In this document: piece by piece, positions 59,920 to 63,139 of the stretch
How positions within the stretch are numbered: the first letter of the stretch is position 1
How the letters are laid out: every line of letters starts with the position of its first letter
The notes under the pieces: model-generated
The model's input: the letters and a program-made list of their open reading frames with translations, nothing else
The model's database searches: none
What the model was told of the DNA's origin: nothing
Made by a program: the position numbers and the translations under genes
Assembly (NCBI RefSeq): GCF_014230305.1
Contig: NZ_JACLAU010000019.1
Location: 1 to 63,139, forward strand
DNA length: 63,139 bases
Direction: 5' to 3'
Source of the DNA: Novosphingobium aerophilum
Lineage (GTDB): Bacteria; Pseudomonadota; Alphaproteobacteria; Sphingomonadales; Sphingomonadaceae

Positions 59920-62250
59920 TTACATCTCCGGTCCGTCGTCATGGGAATGCGAGCGATCGTCGATCTCGCGTGCAGCTTTGGCGCCGCGCTCGGTGGGCTT
60001 CTCGTCCTGTACGGGGTCATTGAGTTCGCGGGTCACGCCGGCGCGCTGCGCCGCAGCCTTGGCCGAGGCATGATCCGCGGCCTTGTCCGGCGGTTCCTGT
60101 TCGCGCCCTCCATTCCGCTCGCCCTGCGGAGCCTGCTCGAGCCTGAAGGCCATCTGCTTGCCCACACTGGGATCCTGTCCGGGAACCTGGGGCGGGTTTT
60201 CCGGGGCGGGATGCTCCGGATCAGCCTGCTCGGATGCAGGCGTGCCCGGACCGGTTTCGGGCTCGTCGCCACGCAATTCACGCTCGGGCTCGCCGCGCGG
60301 TTCGCGGCCCCCGACTTGCGTCTCTTCGGCGTGATCTACCGGCGGCGGCACGAACTCGATGGGCTGGACATTTTCACGCAGGACATAGCCTTCGGCGACC
60401 TTGGGCCAGTCCTTGTAGGTGAGCTTGATCCGCGCCGCGTCGAAGCCTTCGGGAAATACCAGGAAGCCGCGCAGCGATGGCAGGCGCATGATATCGTCGG
60501 GAAGGACCAGCGGCTGCACTTCGGAGCGCGGCGTGATCGTCGCCGCGTCGCGGATGTTGGAATAGCCGTAGCTGTAGGCCTCATCCATCATCCTGACTTC
60601 GCGGTGGCCGATATAGTCCGAACAGTGCTCGGCGGTGTCCCGGTCGGCGGCCGCGAGAATCAGCTTGGTACGCGCGAGCGATGCAAGGTTCTGCGCCCCT
60701 TCCTTGCCGTAGGTCTCGGCCAGCTTGGCGAAGGAATGGATGCCGAGCACGAAGGCACCGCCAAAGCCGCGCGCGGTCTGCAGGCCGTCCTCGATCGCGG
60801 GCAGACGGTGGAGCGCATGGACCTCGTCGAAGAAGAACCAGGTGCGCAATGACCGGGTTCGCGGCAGGCGCATCAGCGTGTGGACCGCGAGGTTCATCCA
60901 GAGCGAGAGCAGCGCCCGGTTGAGGACCAGTTCGTTGTGCGAGGAAGTGATGAACAGGATCGAGCCGGGCTTGTCCTGGTGCCGGATCCAATCGCAGATC
61001 GAGAAGGGCTCCTTGCCCTCGGGCAGGAACAGCAGTGCCTGGGCATTGGTGTTGAGAACCGCGCGGACGGACTCGGCCATGCGGGCGGCCACCGGAGCGG
61101 TGAGCGGCTCGGCAATGGTGTTGCGGAGCAGCTCGTGGACCTCTTCGAGATCGGCCATCATCAGCCGGTAGGCAAGCGCGGCATTGGTGGCCTGGCCGAT
61201 CTTCATCAACTGTACGCAGGATTGCACGAACAGGGTTCGCGCTCCCAGCATCCAGAACGGGTCCGCACCGCCGCCATCGGTCGGCAGGATGGCTGCGGCG
61301 ATCGCGGTGAAGTCGGCGTAGTTCTTGCCCTCGTCGAACAGCGACCAGCTTGGGCAGCGCTCGTCCATCGGGTTGAGGATCGTATCGGTTTCGGGGTTGT
61401 AGAAGGCTTCGACGTAAGCGCCGGTGAGGTCGAACACGACCGCCCGGTCGCGCCGCCTGCGCATCTGCGCAATCATGTCCCGCATCTGGGTCGTCTTACC
61501 CGTGCCGGTCGAGCCGATCATGATCGTATGGGCTTGCTCGGTGCGCCACGGAAACGACACGCCTGCGATGTTGTAGACGTGGTGGATGCCCGCGTCCTTG
61601 CGCTCGGCGAAGCTCATTTTGAGGACGTCGTCGAGCGTCTTGCCGGGCATGCGTTCGGTCACTTCCTGCGCCAGCGCGGCGCGGTTGTGCTCGTTGATCA
61701 CGGCGGAAAGATCGGCGGCATCGACCAGCATGGCGCCGCGCTGGTGGCGCTCTTCGAGGATCGCCTTGCCGCGGCGGTGCGAGAGATTGACGAACCAGAT
61801 CGAGATCGGGATTGCGATGAACAGCGAGATGAACAGCGAACCCCAGATCGCGCGCATCAGCTTGTTCCAGGCTATGACCACATCAGGATGCGAGGCGATC
61901 ATGCCGATGGGGGCGGGGATGACCTCTCCGGAGGGGAGGGTGAGGTTCAGGATCTTCTTCGGATTGAACTCCATGAAGCTCCATCCCGCCGCGTAGATCC
62001 GCATCAGGATCATCTGGATCTCGTGCTCATGGAGCAGCAGAGCGAGGACAATCGAGAGGGCCAGCAGGAAGGTGAAGAACCACACCAGCAGCGGCATCTT
62101 TGCCGAGGCAAACCACATCAGGAATTCGTGGGTGATGAGCTGCGAGCCGCGGGTGAAATTGCCGGCGTTGCGCGGCATGCTTCCCCGCGCCGAATGATGC
62201 TTGAGCTGACCCGGACGGGCCTGATCGGACCAGGTGTCAGGACGCCGCAT
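59920..62250 (-). CDS. traD: TraD, type IV coupling protein
   Basis: The 776-residue protein has two N-terminal membrane helices (about 48-75 and 135-157), Walker A GSTGTGKT at 246-253, VVFDLTGAYVEAFY, Walker B in TWFFFDEVHALHRL, and an acidic, Pro/Glu-rich tail as in F TraD. It brings the relaxase-DNA complex to the channel and pumps DNA. The ATG at 62250 overlaps the RHH gene by 14 bp. It heads the pair with the relaxase. Confidence 0.92.
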   Translation of the reverse strand: MRRPDTWSDQARPGQLKHHSARGSMPRNAGNFTRGSQLITHEFLMWFASAKMPLLVWFFTFLLALSIVLALLLHEHEIQMILMRIYAAGWSFMEFNPKKILNLTLPSGEVIPAPIGMIASHPDVVIAWNKLMRAIWGSLFISLFIAIPISIWFVNLSHRRGKAILEERHQRGAMLVDAADLSAVINEHNRAALAQEVTERMPGKTLDDVLKMSFAERKDAGIHHVYNIAGVSFPWRTEQAHTIMIGSTGTGKTTQMRDMIAQMRRRRDRAVVFDLTGAYVEAFYNPETDTILNPMDERCPSWSLFDEGKNYADFTAIAAAILPTDGGGADPFWMLGARTLFVQSCVQLMKIGQATNAALAYRLMMADLEEVHELLRNTIAEPLTAPVAARMAESVRAVLNTNAQALLFLPEGKEPFSICDWIRHQDKPGSILFITSSHNELVLNRALLSLWMNLAVHTLMRLPRTRSLRTWFFFDEVHALHRLPAIEDGLQTARGFGGAFVLGIHSFAKLAETYGKEGAQNLASLARTKLILAAADRDTAEHCSDYIGHREVRMMDEAYSYGYSNIRDAATITPRSEVQPLVLPDDIMRLPSLRGFLVFPEGFDAARIKLTYKDWPKVAEGYVLRENVQPIEFVPPPVDHAEETQVGGREPRGEPERELRGDEPETGPGTPASEQADPEHPAPENPPQVPGQDPSVGKQMAFRLEQAPQGERNGGREQEPPDKAADHASAKAAAQRAGVTRELNDPVQDEKPTERGAKAAREIDDRSHSHDDGPEM

Positions 62251-62527
62251 AAAGCGCCTCCACACGGCGGTCCGCTTCCGCCATCAGGGCCTGGTGCGCA
62301 TCGGGAAATTGGCGCTGGATGAGCAGGTCGATTCCGAGGAACAGATACTCGGACGAGAACTGGCGCCGCCGCTCGGTTTCGGTACTGCCGTCGATGGTCG
62401 CAAGGTAGAGGGTCAGCGCATTGCGCAAAATGATCGAGGGCGTCAGCCCGCGCGCCGCCTGGACCTTCTCGACACCTTTTGCGAGTTCGCGCGGTATCCG
62501 TACCGTTATCCGGACTTCATCAACCAT
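62237..62527 (-). CDS. Ribbon-helix-helix accessory protein (TraY/CopG-like)
   Basis: The 96-residue protein starts VDEVRITVRIPRELAKGVEKVQAARGLTPSIILRNALTLYL, the beta-strand/helix/helix of the CopG/Arc type, with a helical C-terminal part. It is the first gene of the traD-traI operon and lies next to the candidate oriT, so it probably binds the inverted repeats there and assists relaxosome formation and autoregulation. The ATG at 62527 fits the fold start better than 62599. Confidence 0.75.
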   Translation of the reverse strand: MVDEVRITVRIPRELAKGVEKVQAARGLTPSIILRNALTLYLATIDGSTETERRRQFSSEYLFLGIDLLIQRQFPDAHQALMAEADRRVEALYAAS

Positions 62528-62599
62528 ACCCAGACCCCTCGTGGAGGCCTGGTGGGAATTGCGCGGGCCCCTTTTAGGCCAGCATGGGCCGTCTGGCAA

Positions 62600-62770
62600 T
62601 CGCGCAGCGGTGCGGTGCCCTGTGTCGGACAGCGTCGGACAGCAAAATGGCAGATTTCTGCGGCTTTGCGGGATGGTCCGACACAGTCAGACAGGCGGCG
62701 ACATCGCAAACACACGCATTTCCGCCATTTTTCCTACGGTCCTGCCGTGTACGGTCTGCATCCTTCCCCC
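62600..62770. other. Candidate oriT region
   Basis: Upstream of the RHH-traD-traI operon lies a perfect 10-bp inverted repeat TGTGTCGGAC (62621-62630) / GTCCGACACA (62676-62685). GTCGGACAGC is repeated in tandem (62624-62633, 62634-62643), and a small GCAG/CTGC hairpin sits inside. Further on, read on the minus strand, is GCGTGTGTTTGC near 62713-62724, which recalls the GT-rich nick region of MobF systems. The placement next to relaxosome genes and the repeats support an origin of transfer; the nick site is not proven. Confidence 0.55.
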
Positions 62771-62934
62771 TTGATCCCGTAGCAGTGATGGCTCGCGGGT
62801 TTGGTGGTTTTTCGCGAATCCCAAGCTGGCCTTTCAGGACGGGCGAGGGCGCTGTGCCCGGCGTGAATTGCACTCGGAAATCGGTGGCGATCTCAGCCCC
62901 GTAACATCAGGGCTTGCCAAACAGGGGAGGGGTC

Positions 62935-63057
62935 ATGATCCTCGCGCGCGGGAGGTTTCAGCACCAACCACGAGGTATCATCATGGCCAGGAAAGGAAGC
63001 CTTGAAGCGGAACTGTCCGTCGTCAGAACATTCGGCACAACTCGCGGCGTAGATTAG
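62935..63057 (+). CDS. Short putative ORF before the right edge
   Basis: The 40-codon frame is preceded by a strong AGGGGAGGGG site; the protein contains IIMARKGSLEAELSVVRTFG. A second ATG at 62983 is in frame. It stops shortly before a probable insertion-sequence border, so it may be the 5' remnant of a longer gene. The coding nature is uncertain. Confidence 0.3.
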   Translation: MILARGRFQHQPRGIIMARKGSLEAELSVVRTFGTTRGVD

Positions 63058-63087
63058 CGGAGTGCGGGCCTCGTCTGGGGGTTGATA

Positions 63088-63139
63088 TTAGGCGGCGAGC
63101 TTGCGGTGCTGCAAGCGCCGATGTTCGATGGTCTGTTGC
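63088..63139 (-). CDS. C-terminal end of a gene entering from the right (possibly a transposase)
   Basis: The minus strand from the window edge reads QTIEHRRLQHRKLAA then TAA at 63090-63088. The basic tail and position beyond an abrupt change in sequence suggest the end of a transposase, but only 17 codons are visible, so this is unproven. Confidence 0.3.
   Translation of the reverse strand, partial: QQTIEHRRLQHRKLAA

Noticed and set aside
62584..62904. 106-codon plus-strand frame across the oriT candidate
   Set aside because: It would be translated through inverted repeats, has no ribosome-binding site, and the product is of low complexity.

Overview
The window is high-GC alphaproteobacterial DNA and looks like a sphingomonad (Novosphingobium/Sphingobium type). 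This rests on the TonB-receptor sugar-uptake locus, the De Ley-Doudoroff galactose genes, an F-type conjugation system of the kind common on sphingomonad plasmids and ICEs, and general protein character. No rRNA, tRNA, CRISPR array or plasmid replication gene was seen.

1-904 is insertion-sequence debris: the istA end of an IS21-family element lies inside a truncated IS6-family transposase gene. 911-21597 is a carbohydrate locus. It encodes an exported GH36 alpha-galactosidase, an SSS symporter, mutarotase, galactose 1-dehydrogenase, an SMP-30 lactonase, an IlvD/Edd dehydratase, DgoK and DgoA: a complete oxidative (De Ley-Doudoroff) galactose route to pyruvate and glyceraldehyde 3-phosphate. 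A LacI-type and a GntR/FCD-type regulator accompany it. Further right are a TonB-dependent receptor, a tryptophan-halogenase-like flavoprotein, a TPR/2OG-Fe(II)-oxygenase-like protein, an exported GH32 fructosidase and an MFS sugar porter. Together they fit use of raffinose-type oligosaccharides: GH36 removes galactose and GH32 splits the sucrose or fructan part. A CAAnCGnTTG-like motif recurs in front of several of these units.

About 21.68-27.83 kb is a compact Tn7/Tn5053-like transposition module: a DDE transposase, an AAA+ ATPase, a TniQ protein carrying an unusual C-terminal AbrB-like domain, a Phd-like small protein, and a TnsA-like mini-protein without a nuclease domain.

28.1-50.7 kb is an F-type (MPF-F) type IV secretion operon in the order traA-L-E-K-B-dsbC-V-C-orf-trbI-traF(peptidase)-W-orf-U-trbC-N-orf-F-H-G. 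It is preceded by a lytic transglycosylase, two small regulator candidates and a 5 x 21-bp palindromic iteron array. 50.7-53.1 kb holds small genes and a divergent pair of FCD-domain regulators. An IS5-family element with a passenger gene and a -1 frameshift transposase sits exactly at one regulator's stop codon (53.1-54.28 kb).

54.3-62.5 kb, on the minus strand, carries small genes, a sigma-70 region-4 protein fused to a membrane domain, a MobF relaxase (TraI), the TraD coupling protein and a ribbon-helix-helix accessory protein. A candidate oriT lies beyond it at 62.53-62.9 kb. The right edge enters another partial gene. The mobile part therefore encodes the main functions for self-transfer: relaxase, coupling protein and mating-pair formation. 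Whether it is a plasmid or an ICE cannot be decided from the window.
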